DNA of 64,000 bases, from contig DF240748.1 of NCBI GenBank assembly GCA_000507305.1, positions 1-64,000 of the forward strand. The letters run 5' to 3'. Position 1 is the stretch's first letter. Each line of letters begins with the position of its first letter. This stretch comes from Breviolum minutum Mf 1.05b.01. Lineage: Eukaryota; Sar; Dinophyceae; Suessiales; Symbiodiniaceae. The notes under the pieces are model-generated. The model was not told the origin of the DNA and ran no database searches. It worked only from the letters and a program-made list of their open reading frames with translations. This document shows positions 1 to 12,760 of this stretch, one piece after another. The position numbers and the translations under genes are program-made.

Positions 1-739
1 CCGTGGATGTTGCAATCCAGGATGCCCCCGGGCGCCTAAGCCATACGTGCACCCGTCAGGGCAGAGGAAAGCACAGGGATCACACTCAAGAAGCGGTGGT
101 TTCACAGCAATGGTCTGCGGGGAGCTCCTCAACACACAGCCCGGCACTCTCTACAACATGCATCTATCTGTTACGAGGTCAGAAGGTGGCCAACTACCCC
201 AGTAAGGGCAACAGTACCCTGTCGCGAAGGACTGCGACCTGGTGCTGCTCTCTTGCGCCTCTGGTACCGCCGACTGGGCTCGGGCAGTGAACGCAACATG
301 CGCTTGGATATGGCAGTTTTCGCTTGGGGACATATGATGCACGAACAAGATGCATCAGCTCATTTGGTGCCAAGCTGCAATGCTGGAAAGGGAGGATAGG
401 AGAGACTTACATTGGCGTCAGCCGTGGACCTCAGACTCTTTGGCCCTCGGGTCAGAGATGAAAACCAGAAATCACCCCATTGGGCGTGCCACAGACATCT
501 GTCCATGGTCGGGTTGCTTTTACTGCTGGTTTGTCAAAACCGGCACCATATACTGTCAGTGTAGTCAGGGTTTTTTCCTTGCCAGAAGGGAATCAAAGGT
601 GCTTTCGATCCAGAACCTTCTCCAGGCCTTTCGGGTCTATACCTTGCGTGGCTTCATCAGCCACCACGTGGGTGAACCTACCAAATGTTGGTGGGCAACC
701 GACACGAATGTATCAGGTAAGGCAGTGGGCATGCAACAG
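1..739. other. No gene recognised
   Basis: Short overlapping open frames only. None shows a recognisable domain or a phased exon chain. The right edge grades into the repeat block. Confidence 0.5.
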
Positions 740-1765
740 ACATCTTGGTTATGGTAGAACTTCAGCGTTGCAGTACAGGCTGAAAAGCAGCACACGTGTA
801 ACCCTTTTATCTTTGTCAGGGACTATTACTGGACTACGGTGGAAAGGAAGGAGGTTTTTTTAGTTTCTACCAGTTTGTCAGTGAGTCATCTGAACTATGA
901 AAGCAGGAATTTTGACATTCGGTATGTGGGACATCAATGAGCGGTAATTGCTACATCATCGCGGAGCAGTACTGAGAGGTATGTGGGACTTCTTTTAGTG
1001 GTATTTGCTACATCATGGCGGAATAGCACTGAGAGGAACCTCCGCCCGGGTGCGGTTCATACGACTTGGACCATTGTCACATGTAGGGGATTACAAACTT
1101 GGGTTATGTGGGACATTTATGAGTGGTATCTGCTTTGTCATTGCGGTGCAGTACTGAGAGGTCATCTGGACTATGGAAGCATGAGTTATGACCTTGGGTT
1201 ATGTGGGACATCTATGTGTGGTATTTGCTATTTTATGGCGGAGCAGTACTGTGAGTGAGTATTCCCTGGCAAGCCTACATGGTTGCTTCGCTTGCCGTGG
1301 AAGGAGGCAAGTAATACTCAACTACAATCCTGGCCCTTCCAGAATGTTACAGTACAGTGATGAACTCTTTCATCGTTGACGGGGTCTTTCGCTGGACTGC
1401 AGTGGTGTGGAAGGAGGTTCTTCCATTTCATCATTGGGTCATCAGGACTATGGAAGCATGAGTTATGAATTGGGTTATATGGGACATCTATGAGTGGTAT
1501 CTGCTATTTCATGGCGGAGCAGTACTGAGAGGCGGAAGAAAACCTATGGTAGAACTACCCAACGTTGCAGTACAGACTGCCTGGTGATTTCCTTCATCTA
1601 CGTCAGGGTCTATTGCTGGACCGCAGTGGAATGGAAGGAGCTTCTTCCAGGTTCATCATTGAGTCATCTGGACTAATGAAGCATGAGGTATGACTTTGGG
1701 CTATGTGGGACATCTATGAGTGATATTTGCTATTTCATTGCGGAGCTGTACTGAGAGGCATGGGG
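740..1765. repeat. Degenerate interspersed tandem repeat block
   Basis: A core of about 60-90 bp recurs, containing a segment like TATGTGGGACATCTATGAG and ending in GCGGAGCAGTACTGAGAGG. Copies lie near 890-978, 979-1036, 1100-1162, 1165-1258, 1441-1532 and 1665-1760. A longer flanking unit (a GGTAGAAC...GTTGCAGTACAG part and a GGACT..AGTGG..GGAAGGAG part) recurs near 752-870, 1340-1430 and 1545-1650. Spacing between cores varies from about 57 to 276 bp. No long open frame runs through it, so I read it as non-coding degenerate satellite-like sequence. Confidence 0.75.
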
Positions 1766-3249
1766 ACTTTTCTGAAAGCGTAGTGTTTCACTCTTCTTAT
1801 GAGGTGTCCTGGTGGTTTCTGGGTTGTTTGTTTTTTTGGCTGTTGTTTTGTTTGTGTTGGCTTGTTGCTTGTGTTGTTGGATGGGTGACACCTTAGTTCC
1901 TGTTTCACTTTATTCTCATGCGTGGGAATTGACAATCTTAACCAATAGATTGATGACCGTCAGAGCTTCAAGCGCGCACGGCACCGCCCAAAAAAAAAAG
2001 CATCAGCAAATGGACAGGAACTGAAGTTGGACCATGTCATCAGAGTGGAATAGACAGTTACCGTGCTTCCGTTTGTGTTTGGCTTTTTGCTGGCTCTTGT
2101 TCCGGAAAAAGAAGATACTCGGATCTTTTGCTAATTCTTGCAAGTTACCGTTAAAGAGCCGCTTTGACCAACAATGCCTGGAGCTAGATCGACAGCAGCG
2201 GGAAAAAATTATCATGTCTTTTTGCAGCACATGAAGATTTGGTTCTTGGCAGGTGACGTCCATAGTAAATCAAAGAAATTCGAGAACAAATTAACCTCCG
2301 CGCGGAGTTAGGTCATCCACGGTGCACAGGAAAGAAGAGGAGTTCGGCGCAGAGCTGTCATTGGGTTCGAGACACCTGTGACGAGAACGCGCATCCGAAC
2401 CAAGGAAAGGAAGGTAAGGAAGCACCGATGACAGAGGTATCAACCATGATCATAGAAAGCTGGCCGAAATGTCCGGTGAAACACGGCATGCCTGAAAGTT
2501 GGAGAGCGTGAGCAACTTAACCAACCCAGGTCTTCTTGCACCCAGCCATCGAGGTAGAAGTCTTATATATCGGAAGAAATTGCAACATGGGAGCATATGA
2601 AGGCTGAGAGGCGTAGAGCGTAGTTTCATCTTTTTTCACTTCTAGTAATTCTGGAAGCTTCCGTGGTTGGTCGTTTTTTGATGGGATTTTTTTGTTTGTT
2701 TGTGTTGCTAGCCTGTTTTGAAGTTTTTCAGATCTTTTGCATAATTACTTTACTCTTCAACAGGTCAAAAATTGAAAAGACCGACAACGCCCAGAGCTTG
2801 ATCGGCACAGGCATAAAGAAACAAAAAACGACCCAATCTGTCAATTTTTTGGGAATTTGACTTACAAATTTGCTTTGCGCCACAACGGCGTTCCATTTTG
2901 CGCGATAGAAACGTCAAAACAATGGAGGAACCATCATGACAAAAAGAACCAGTGAGTTTCGTTTTTTGGTTAGTTGGAAAACAGCTGTCTGGTAAAGTTG
3001 TCAGCTTTGAGACCAACTTTTCAATATTGCAACCATCGAAGCTTGCCGCACATCTACAAATATCATTGCATCAGTCCATGGAGCTTCATTCTGATGGCAA
3101 CCATAACGAAGCAAAGGTGAGTAGGAAGTTAGTAGCGAGCTGCTCCACTCTGTTTTTGTCAGTTTCAACGTAATTGGCGACCCATTTGCTACTGGCATCT
3201 CCAACTTGTTAGACAGCAAGCTCCGCAAGTCCAATGCTCTCAATGTCAA

Positions 3250-3777
3250 TCATGACTTGATCTTCAGGTTTGAGTAGGGATCCAGTTCGTTCTCCACCTC
3301 CATACGAACAGGAATCTCAACTGGTTTAGTAAAGTATACGGGCGGTCCATCAGTTCTACCAGCTCTGTTGGGGCAGCTTTCACTGCTGTTTTGTCGGGAC
3401 AGTTGCTTGTCCTTTTTCCCAACGTTACTGCAACTTGAGAAATTGCGTCTTGCAAGCTTGTTGATAGGCTTAATAAGGTCCTTGATAGGTGAAGGTCCGG
3501 ACTTGGTAGGAGGACATGATTTGCTGTTGCCTGAGTGTGCCTTTCGATTGGGTGTGTGTGTGTGTGTGTGCAACTTTGCAGTCAACACTTTTTGATCTTC
3601 CAATTGTTTTCGGGGAGTAGCATCTGTAACTGCTTCTAATGTTCTTTCCAGGTACTGATTCACGGGAAGCTCTAAGCCCTGCGGTTGGTTCAAATTGGTG
3701 GGTTTGATTTGCAAGAGCAGCATCACGAGTCGTAAATAAAGCAGCGTCAACTCCAGCAATTTCCTCTTTCGAGACAT
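3250..3777 (-). CDS. Possible minus-strand open frame, unknown protein
   Basis: An open frame of about 175 codons starts at an ATG at 3775-3777, reading leftwards, and begins MSRKRKLLEL. The product would be rich in Ser, Lys, Asn and Pro with no domain I recognise. It crosses the (GT)n tract, which would encode a His-Thr repeat, and that is more typical of non-coding DNA. It would be the only substantial gene on this strand in the window, so it may be a chance open frame. Confidence 0.2.
   Translation of the reverse strand: MSRKRKLLELTLLYLRLVMLLLQIKPTNLNQPQGLELPVNQYLERTLEAVTDATPRKQLEDQKVLTAKLHTHTHTPNRKAHSGNSKSCPPTKSGPSPIKDLIKPINKLARRNFSSCSNVGKKDKQLSRQNSSESCPNRAGRTDGPPVYFTKPVEIPVRMEVENELDPYSNLKIKS
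3552..3570. repeat. (GT)n microsatellite
   Basis: Uninterrupted GT dinucleotide run. Confidence 0.9.
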
Positions 3778-4971
3778 GCGCAAGACCTTTGCTAATATCT
3801 GGTTTCTCTTTGCAACATTTTGGAAGTTGATGTTTCTTTTGCTGACAGGTCAGATGAGATTAATTCTTTTGATGTTCATGGAGTTATGGCAAGGGCCAAA
3901 ACCTTGAATTTCGACTAGCTGCTAGCTGCAGCTAATGACAATTGTTTTGAAAAATAGATTTCGATTCTAGGCAATTCTCCTATGGAACTGTTTTTTTAAT
4001 GTGTGGTTGATCATATAATGTTTGTTCCATTTTACAATGAAATCCGCTTTGTTACATTTTTTGTTCTTCGCTGTCCATTTGTTTGCAAGTCGAATTTGCG
4101 ATTTGTGCCCTCATCATCATCACCGCAAAGTGGAAATGGCCCAAGGCATCTACAAGCAGTGTGGTTCAACAGCAGGTGGCTGGGATTCCAGGAAATACCT
4201 CCATTATATAATGACAGAATTTTTGTATCAGCATTTGTGCATTGGTAGGAATGAGTGCTGCATGGGGTATGGCCTATGCACACTTTTATGCGACGTTCAT
4301 ATTCCTGTCGACTATGCCATAAAGTTTCTATAGCGGCTGTATGTGTTATAGCATGTGTTAGATTTATGATCGATTAAAGTTGTTTTCAAAGAGACACGTT
4401 GATATGTAGACGAACCAAGTGTATTTTGCACATGCACGCACACATAGCTGGGTTTTTACTCATCCAATCCATTGGAACCCAGTCGCAGCAAGATGCCAGG
4501 GAGGATGAAAACATCACCATTTACAACACCATCATAGCAACAAAAGTCAGCATCCCATACAAGTAGTTGAAGGTCAAATTGAAAGAAACACGTGACATGA
4601 AATCAGCTGCGAAAATCCTCATCATCGTGATGGATGACGGTGATCATGGCGAGGAGGACAACGAAAGATCAATGGTTTTCAAGGGATCGATGCAGTGAAT
4701 AAAGATGGAAGATTTGCACAACAAAACCGCCTGGCACTTCCGACGCTTCTGTATCGCCACATGCAAAAAGTTTTTTGCAAATCGGGCAGACAGACGGAGA
4801 CAGATTGAAGTATTTGACATTTTGACATTTTGCAATTCTGATGCGAGGACAGATGAGCAACCAGAGAAGGTCTCTGGGCATGCTAGTTTGCGTTAGTTTG
4901 TCGGGTTTTCATGATTTATGATTTGTACATTCGGATATATCTTCAATAATTTCAATGCCACAGACTCCCTG

Positions 4972-7900
4972 ATGACTCAGGCGTGGCCTGGTCTCAGTAT
5001 GCCAAAGCTTGCTACAAGACCAAAAGCGCCAGCGCTAGGGTCCAAGTTTTGTCTAAGCAATTGTCCTGTTTGTGATTTTGACTCCTCAGGTGGACTGTTG
5101 TTCCTTCAGTTTTTACGTGTTTTTATTCATTTGCTTTACTCAGTCCTTCGTGCCTTCTCCTCGGGACCTAGGAAGGCTCCAGTGGTTGTGCCCCCGCGAA
5201 TACCGCCCAAGAATGCAACCTCGAAGGTTCGTTTCTTTGATCCATCCATTGTGACTAGGATGTTTCAGTAAACATATACTTATATTTTATATACATTACG
5301 TATACATGCATTGTGAATTTCAGGATTGTTTTTTGGTTTGTGCCTGATTCCAGAATGTCCTTGCAGGACAAATTCTTGCATATGAAGTTGATTATAGGTA
5401 TGCTTCCATATTTGTGGGCATGTTTTCAATTTTACAGCGATTGCGACTTGTGTTTCTTTGCTTCCTTTTTGCAGTTGTCTTTGATTCCCGACCAAATGGC
5501 AGGCAACAGCACGGTTCCAGGAACAATGGCCGGCGGCAGGCCCCTCAGCAAACTCTTTTGTACAAGTGGATAGAGTCTCAGTATGTTCTGCAATGAAAAC
5601 ATGATAGCTTGAAACACTTGCAAAAAAGGCGACCGAGAGAATCATTTTAAATTCCAAACTTGCTATCTCTAAATCCTGTAGCTTTGGCTCCGAGCACTGG
5701 TACTTTCCAGCCATGGCAATTTGGCAGGCACTCACTAAACTCACAAACCAAATATATACACTATGCCATGTATATGAAAGTACACACAGATTCGAGTTGC
5801 TGTTTTTGTGGTTTGTCGGAATACTGAAGATGGAGAAACTGTGTGTGGATTTGTGCTTATCCATTCAATCATGGAAATATACCCTTGACCTGACTTCAGC
5901 ACAGGCACACGTGAAACCACCCATGAAGGGTGGCGCGTTCAACTCCAAGATTCTCGTCAGATGAGAACAGTAATTTCAATTTGCTTTTGGCTTGAGATAC
6001 GAAAAAAAATTGCTGGTGTCAGTGCTTGGTGTTTTTTCTATGGAGTCGAACGTGAATTTTGCAGGTCCGACAGGTCTTGCCTTTGGTGTTTTCCTGTTGT
6101 TTTTGTTTGCGAGTCTGACCAAGGCAAGGAAAAGGCACTAAAGGTGTTGCCTCCTATTCAAGCTCGGGCGAAGGTAAGGGTGGCAAGGCCCCGTCGCAAA
6201 AAGGGTAGAAAGACAGTGATGTGATTTGTTGGATTGGTTGTTCTCTTACATTCCTCGTATTTTCAATATGCATACTTGTCTTTCCCCCCTATGTTTTTTC
6301 GTTCTCTCTTTCTCTCTCTCTCTCTCTATATCCATCTATCTACACACATATGCAGACAATGCATGTACTGTATATCCTGATGCCAAGAGACAAAGAAGTC
6401 GTTGCACTATTTTCTCCATATACCACCGTCGCAGAGCTTGTTCATAGATTCGTGTTTCAGGGCGGCATGGGCATGATGAGTACAATGGGAAAAGGTGGCA
6501 AGGGTGGTGCGAAAGGTGCCGTGCCACTTGGAAAGCAGCAGTGCGTTTAAGGTCTGAGCAGTGCTGGGGGGTAGTCAATTTTTGGAATGCCACTCACTAA
6601 AGCCCCAGGAACATTCTGTATTTGATTCATAAACTGGAGAGAAAAAAACCAGAGTTTTTGCAGTCCATGACTCGACCAGTGATCCATTCTGATGGACTTG
6701 TTGTAACACCTTCTTTAAGTAGGTCAGGCGGGTGTGAACAAAAACTTGCGATAAGTGCATTACATGTGCCTTCATGGCTACATCTATTTCTCCTTCACCC
6801 ACCGTAATGTTATGCAATGTTGAATATCTACTTATGTATGTATACTATATATTATTTATACTGTACACATTTATGCATAGAAAAAAGATGTATATATTTG
6901 TTATGATATGTTGTGTATATTCTTATATGATCGCTTGTGGGTGGAGAGACTTTGTGAGCTCCGCTGTGTTTCTGGGGAAGGCACTTGGTACCCCGTTAAG
7001 CGTAAGTAGCATTTGCATGCATTTGCTGGTTAGGCTTTCCAGGCTGGGCTCAACGAGGAACGGAATCCTAAAGCTGCACTACAATGTCCAAGAATCGCTT
7101 TACCTCTAACAGCCCCATGTCTACCAAGTTACCACATTGAATAATATTCTATGCGCTGCTATATCACTGTACCCCTATTTCTTTGGATATTTGAATTCTC
7201 GATGTATTGTGCCTATCCAGTTCTGAGGATGATGATGGCAGCCCTAATGAAAGGCCACTCCATATGTCCAGTGAAAAACTGAGGGTTGGCTGGAGATGTA
7301 AAAGAGGGTAAAGGGTAAAGATGAAGTTTTCCATTTTGAACCATTGTATGATATGGAAAAAGCTTCAAATGTGGTCAACGCACACACACACACACACAAC
7401 AAACTATACTAATAATTTAACTTGCCTAGAACCCATCTGACAGATTACTCCATGAAGATTCTGTCATTCAGGTTGTCATGAAAAAACCTCAAAATAATTG
7501 GTCGCATGTGTGCATTTTGATGAGTTTGGGCCGGGACACACTTGATGGGTTCAGAGATTCATGCAAGCGATGCAAGCTATGGTACACTATTTGCTCATAT
7601 GCCAGCGTACAAGCAGAGTCTACCGAAAAACTCCGCACTATCACATGGATAATCCCTCGTTCTCCCGTCGTGCCAGGGAGTACAATGCTCGGTGAGACAT
7701 GTCATGAAAAGTCGGTGGGTGATACATTTCATTAGTCTAGATACAGATCTACATGTGTTTCATTAGGAATCACGATGAGTTCGAAGCCGCATAGTTTCCG
7801 AACTGCGCATGAAATGTTCTTGTTTGCTTCCGCAAGCGAAAGACTCCTGCAATATTTAAAATCATTGGGTTGGAGATGCCGGTAGGTCCAAGATTTGGCC

Positions 7901-9151
7901 AAAACTCCCATTTAGTAGCAGGTACAGTAGAACTTATGATTGCCAAGCATCGCATCCTCTACACCTGCGGAAGAAACATGAAATCAAGTACATTTTCTAG
8001 TTGCGTGAGGATGTAATCATGGGCGTACTTCACTGCTTTTGGCATGAGACTAATGACCAATGCCGATGCCTATTGAGCACACAGAGGGCAAGCATCGTTC
8101 GTCATCCAGGTCATCCCCTGTTTTGCCCCCTGGTTTCTAGCATGCATTCCGTGCTTTTGACTACGCGCTTCGCTACCAGGCATGAAAGGCAAGGGCAAGG
8201 GCAAGGGCAAAAATTCATCTCGTGGTAAAGGCCATACGCTTCCACGAGTGTGCGGCCCAGAGGTTACATTGTGAAAGTGGCAGAATCCTAGGTGTTCCAA
8301 AGTTTGATCCAAGTGCGCGGCAAATCTCAATCTCAGTGAAAAAGATGAAAAAAGTATGTTGCAGCCAGTGTCGAGGAAAGAGTTTCAGAGACTCCAATGA
8401 TTGGAGAGGTCCTTGAGTGGAAAGGGAAGTGGCAAAGCTGCACAAGCGTGGGACGTGTGTAGCTTGAGAGCTTGAGATGCTGCTGTACGAGAGATTTTTT
8501 ATGGAAATACAAAGTTACTATTTGGGTTTCCTCGGGTTGAGGTTTGCAAAACAGATTCTGCAACAGATTTTGAAGAACCAGCCAAGTGCTGCTGGTTGCA
8601 GATTTTCAGCTCCCATGGAGGCTGCTATGCTTTCATAGGCTCTCAAATGTTGCGTGTCGCTAAATTCAGCTTGGCAACTGAGGTATGGTTGGATAAAGCC
8701 TCAGGAGCCTATTGAGCATGAGAAGGCCTTGGACTTTGGCTTTGGGCTGGGATTTACTGCATCATGTGGCAGATGATAGTTGCCGAGGGATTAGCCAGTA
8801 GAACGAGTGATAAGCTTTTGGATGACTGAAAAGCTAGGCCATACTGCACAGATTAGTTGTGTGGCCGGGCATTTGACATCTGCTCAAGTTGGACCAGGCT
8901 GCCAGGCATGGTGGCAAGCTGTTTGTTAGCCAGGCCAGGCGGCGAGAGCTGCAACGCCGCAGCTACTCCCGGCTAAATGTTTTTACAATTGCTTTCAACG
9001 CGGTTCGATAGGAATGACATTGGTTCAAAATGCGTCAATTATTTTTTCACATTGTGTGTTTGTGCAAAGCAAGCTTATGCGGTTCGCTTCTGCAGGCTGA
9101 CTTAGTAGGTGTGACTGAGCTGTCGAGCGGCAGGCTCGTTCAATTTCACCT
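4972..9151 (+). CDS. Gly/Lys-rich protein with cold-shock-like domain, 3' end unresolved
   Basis: An eleven-exon chain keeps frame through every junction: 4972-5039, 5172-5222, 5503-5547, 6124-6187, 6461-6515, 8180-8230, 8263-8276, 8376-8428, 8683-8725, 8898-8933 and 9096-9151. Donors are GT, GA, GC, GC, GT, GC, GT, GT, GC and GC. The N-terminal part is basic and low-complexity: Pro/Lys, Gln/Arg/Asn, then Gly-Lys runs such as KGKGKGKGK. The next exons encode a segment reading ETPMIGEVLEWKGKYGWIKP, followed by GGKLFVSQ and DLVGVTELSSGRLVQFH. I read this as a nucleic-acid-binding beta-barrel of cold-shock type; the family assignment is inference from the GxVxEWKGKYGWI pattern. The ATG at 4972 was chosen because its exon joins in phase. 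The exon after 9151 was not found, so the C-terminus is open. Confidence 0.65.
6303..6328. repeat. (TC)n microsatellite
   Basis: CT dinucleotide run inside an intron of the cold-shock-like gene. Confidence 0.85.
7381..7398. repeat. (CA)n microsatellite
   Basis: CA dinucleotide run inside the long intron between 6516 and 8179. Confidence 0.85.
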
Positions 9152-11610
9152 GTCCCTTGGTTTTTATGGATTCAAGAATACATCGATTTCCTTTCCAGGC
9201 ATGGAAGATACTTGGGAGTTTCGAAAATGCTACTCTGCACTTTGTTTCAGAAATCTTGGTTCTTGTAACTTCCAATTACAATTGATTTTTAAAGTTCATG
9301 TGAGCCGCAGAACCTTTGACTTAGGTTTGAGGACTCGTCTGGTCTCGGGGCGGAGGAAGTGCTTCAAGCGTGAGGCAAGGGATTGGTGGGATTCCTCTTT
9401 GTCAAGATCCTCCAAGCCGTGTTTGCACACGAATCGACAGGTCTCCCGCTCCGCATCTAAGGGGCTTCGGCATTCAGCTGCCAGAGTTGTAGAGCGCAAG
9501 ATGCAAACCCTGTGGACCCGCCGTTCTTTCAGTCCTTGATCTTCTTTAGGATTCGATCAATGTCAAGGAGTTGCTGTATGTATCAATGCGTTCAAGGTGG
9601 TAGCACGGTGAAACAGTACAGCATGAAGCGGTAGGAGATCTGAAGAACATTTGCTAGTGACCATTCCATCCCTGCCTATTGGGCCAATACGAAGAGTTCT
9701 TGCAAAGACCTATTGATCATTCCTCAACATGACACATCATGGAATCTAGCAACCAGTCCAACAAAGGGCCAGTATTCAAAGACAGAGGCACTACAGTATT
9801 TGGACATTGAGCGAAAAAAATCACAGAATTTCACTCTGCCTGCTTTCAGAAGGCGTGAATGGTGAGGGCCCAAATCTGTAACGATCATGCTGCGCATTTT
9901 GAGTATTGGCCGTCTTTTCTTCTACGATGAGAGTTTCTTCTTAGGAGAATCAAATTGGATGCTTTTGCATCCCTTACTCTATATCTTCTTACCATAGTCG
10001 TTGGTGATTTTTGAATTCTCGGGGCCATACGGCTTGCATCTCAAGCCTTCGTGTCACCTGGAGTAGCAGCAGTGGCTGGCTGGAGGATTCCCTCCAGAAT
10101 GGAATATGACCGTTCAGATTTTGAAGTTTAGTCACTTTAGTCACTGAACTCTGTACTTTCTAGGGCTTGCTATCACCACTTGACAAAGGGGTGATTTACA
10201 GGCAGCAATGCCAGCCTCTTTCTGACCGAAGAAACGTCATGTCTTAGAAGTCACATGTAGCATCATGTAACAGGAACTTTGAACGTGCAAATTGCTGGCT
10301 GGCTGGCTGAGCTATTCTTGAGTTGACCCGGCGAAGATCTTGAATTATAGTCTCACGGAAAGAATGTGTAAGTTGCGACCTCCTGGCGATTCCAGCAACT
10401 TTGAACTTTGGGCCGAACTCTCCTCATTGAAAATATCTGAAGTTCTCCCAAATGCGGTAGCCCGCAGTTCGCTGAGGCAGAGCCACTTGCAATAGGGGCT
10501 AAGATTGTTCCCAAGACATCCAGGCATCGAAGAGGGGATTGTTTTTTTGTGCAATTTTCGTGGAGAATGAATAGAATGAATCTGTTCCGAAATGATGCAT
10601 CCCTGCTTCGGGTTGTACTTGAAATGACACCTGCTGTGCTTTGTTCGCTCAGTGTGGCCTTGGCGGTGCCGACGCGATCTTTGGCAGAGGACACTGTGTG
10701 GACTTGGGCTGTCATGATGAATTATGCAGAATCGTATGGAAGCTCAAATTATGAGAGCATGGAGTGCCCCAGGTTCAGTTCACTTTCATGGTTTTGAGTG
10801 CCTGGATGTGCTACTCTGTTGTTCCAAGCACGTACAGATGGTCGTTCCTGATGGCATTTTGTGCTCTAGACTCTAGACTCTAGACTGCAGGGATACTTTC
10901 CTGGAAAGTTCCGCTTCCTGCGATTTGGTCAAAGCCACGGAGTCATTGGAATGGCTTGTTCTAGATTCTTGAAGTCTTCTTTTTCTCGAAGGTGCAGCAA
11001 AGGTACGCGCAGCACATCGATGAGATGGCTTCAGGTAGGTGACCACTCCCGCAGAAGAAAGATGACCATGAGAAGGGTGCTGAAGATGAATGCTGAGGAT
11101 GGCTGCTGAGGATTGCCGAGGATGGATGGCTGCTAAGTAAGGGAGGTTGCGAAGGAACGCAGGTGAGGAAGGCTGCCGACTTCTCTTGAAAAAGTCTTCC
11201 TTTTTGCCCAGGGAGGGATCAGCGGGATACAACGCTTTGGGGCGAGGCGTGCGTGTCAGATGCGCGAAACCGACGAAAGTAAAGCCTAAGGAATGTGCAT
11301 TTTCCCGTTCGTCATGTGGATCTTACGCGTTGTCATGTGTTGGGTTGTTATGCTAACACACAAAACCGGGAAGAACTGCAAACACGTCTTGGGTGGCTGG
11401 GGCGTCGCATCTCGCTGGTTGACGAAAGTCATGAGTGCATTCTAAGGTGGTTGTCTTGCGTCAGGAAAAAAATGCTCGCTGCAAGGTACTCACGAGAAGG
11501 TTGAATGGTGCAAGGTGAATGCCTTGCTTAAAGCTTGACGGCGCTGCTGCTGTGGTGCCGCCAAGCCCGGGCATGGTGCGTTGTCTACGAGCACTATGTC
11601 CTTGCCAATT

Positions 11611-11631
11611 TCATTCATTCATTCATTCATT
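11611..11631. repeat. (ATTC)n microsatellite
   Basis: About five tandem copies of a TCAT/ATTC tetranucleotide. Confidence 0.85.
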
Positions 11632-11790
11632 ACGCGCATGTTGTGCGCTTTGTTTGCCAACTGTGGTAAAATGCAAATGTTTCACTTTGCCGTGGCTGAC
11701 GCCCGAAAGTGGTCAATGCTAATGTTCTTGCTATGGGGGCCCTCTGGCATTACAGGGTAGATACAGGATTTGGTGTAAAAACTTTCCAGA

Positions 11791-11838
11791 TGTATGTATG
11801 TATATATATATATATTATTGATGTATATGTATATATAC
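11791..11838. repeat. GTAT/AT-rich simple repeat
   Basis: GTAT repeats pass into an AT dinucleotide run and back to GTATAT. Confidence 0.8.
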
Positions 11839-12523
11839 AGAAGAGTCTGAGTCTTCGGGATGTCTTGGGGTGTTAAAGTTCATTGGTGTAAAGGGACGTA
11901 AAGGGTATCCGGTGTAAAAGCTGTTTCACATAGGTTCAATTTGCAACCGTACATGAGCGCAATAAATGACTTTGGAGCTTTCGCGTTGTTACTTGCGGTT
12001 TGCCTCGCTATATAAGTTCTGGCTTTAAGCCATTCGGCTAGTGGCTGGCAACGTTGTTTTATTGCTATGTGCACGTGCTCTACTATGTAAAAGACCTCGA
12101 GTGCCAATTGCGGACAGGACATCGACAAGTGGGATGACGTAGAGGAGGTCTTCACCGTTTTGAATCCAAAACACGCCGGTCATGTGCGCATTCTTGTTGT
12201 ATCTTGTCGTATGTAGATACGTGAATTCTATGATGCATGTGGTATTTTTCAGTCTGCCTACATCAGATGTATCTGACGTCATGCCTCCAAGTGTAACTAT
12301 CTACACAATCTACAGTATCCACTGTGTCTGTCTGTCGGCCGTCCCTTCATCCATGCTTTCATCTCTCTAACTCTATCTCTCATACTGATACTCTCTATCT
12401 TGAAAAACTTACGTTTGCAACGCTGAGCTCTGTTTCTCATTTGTTGCATCGAAGGCTCAAGGCCTATGTTCGGCCAAAAGTGCAATGGTGTTGCATATGT
12501 GTTTATGTCTCTCTGTCTGAGTG

Positions 12524-12558
<35 letters not shown>

Positions 12559-12760
12559 ATCTATCTATCTATCTATCTATCTACCTATCCGTCCATCCAT
12601 CCATCCATCCATCCATCCATCCATCCATCGATCGATCGATCGATCGATAGATCGATCTATCTATCTATCTATCTATCTATCTCGCTCTTACTCTCACTCC
12701 CAATCTCATTGTCTGTTTGTCCGTCTTTCTGTCTGTCTGTCTGTCTGTTTTTCTGTCAGT
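12524..12760. repeat. Compound tetranucleotide array (CTAT/CCAT/CGAT/CTGT)
   Basis: Blocks follow one another: CTAT copies, then CCAT copies at about 12590-12628, then CGAT copies at about 12628-12656, then CTAT again to about 12682. A looser CTGT run lies at 12711-12760. Each block differs from its neighbour by one base of the same tetramer. Confidence 0.95.

Larger units (their letters stand above)
1766..4971. other. Mostly non-coding; no confident gene
   Basis: AT-rich stretches and short open frames. The only longer open frame is on the minus strand at 3250-3777 and is listed separately. A short (GT)n tract lies at 3552-3570. Confidence 0.5.

Noticed and set aside
5280-5864. Minus-strand open frame of 194 codons
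   Set aside because: It overlaps a phased + strand exon (5503-5547), has no recognisable domain, and spans an AT-rich intron.
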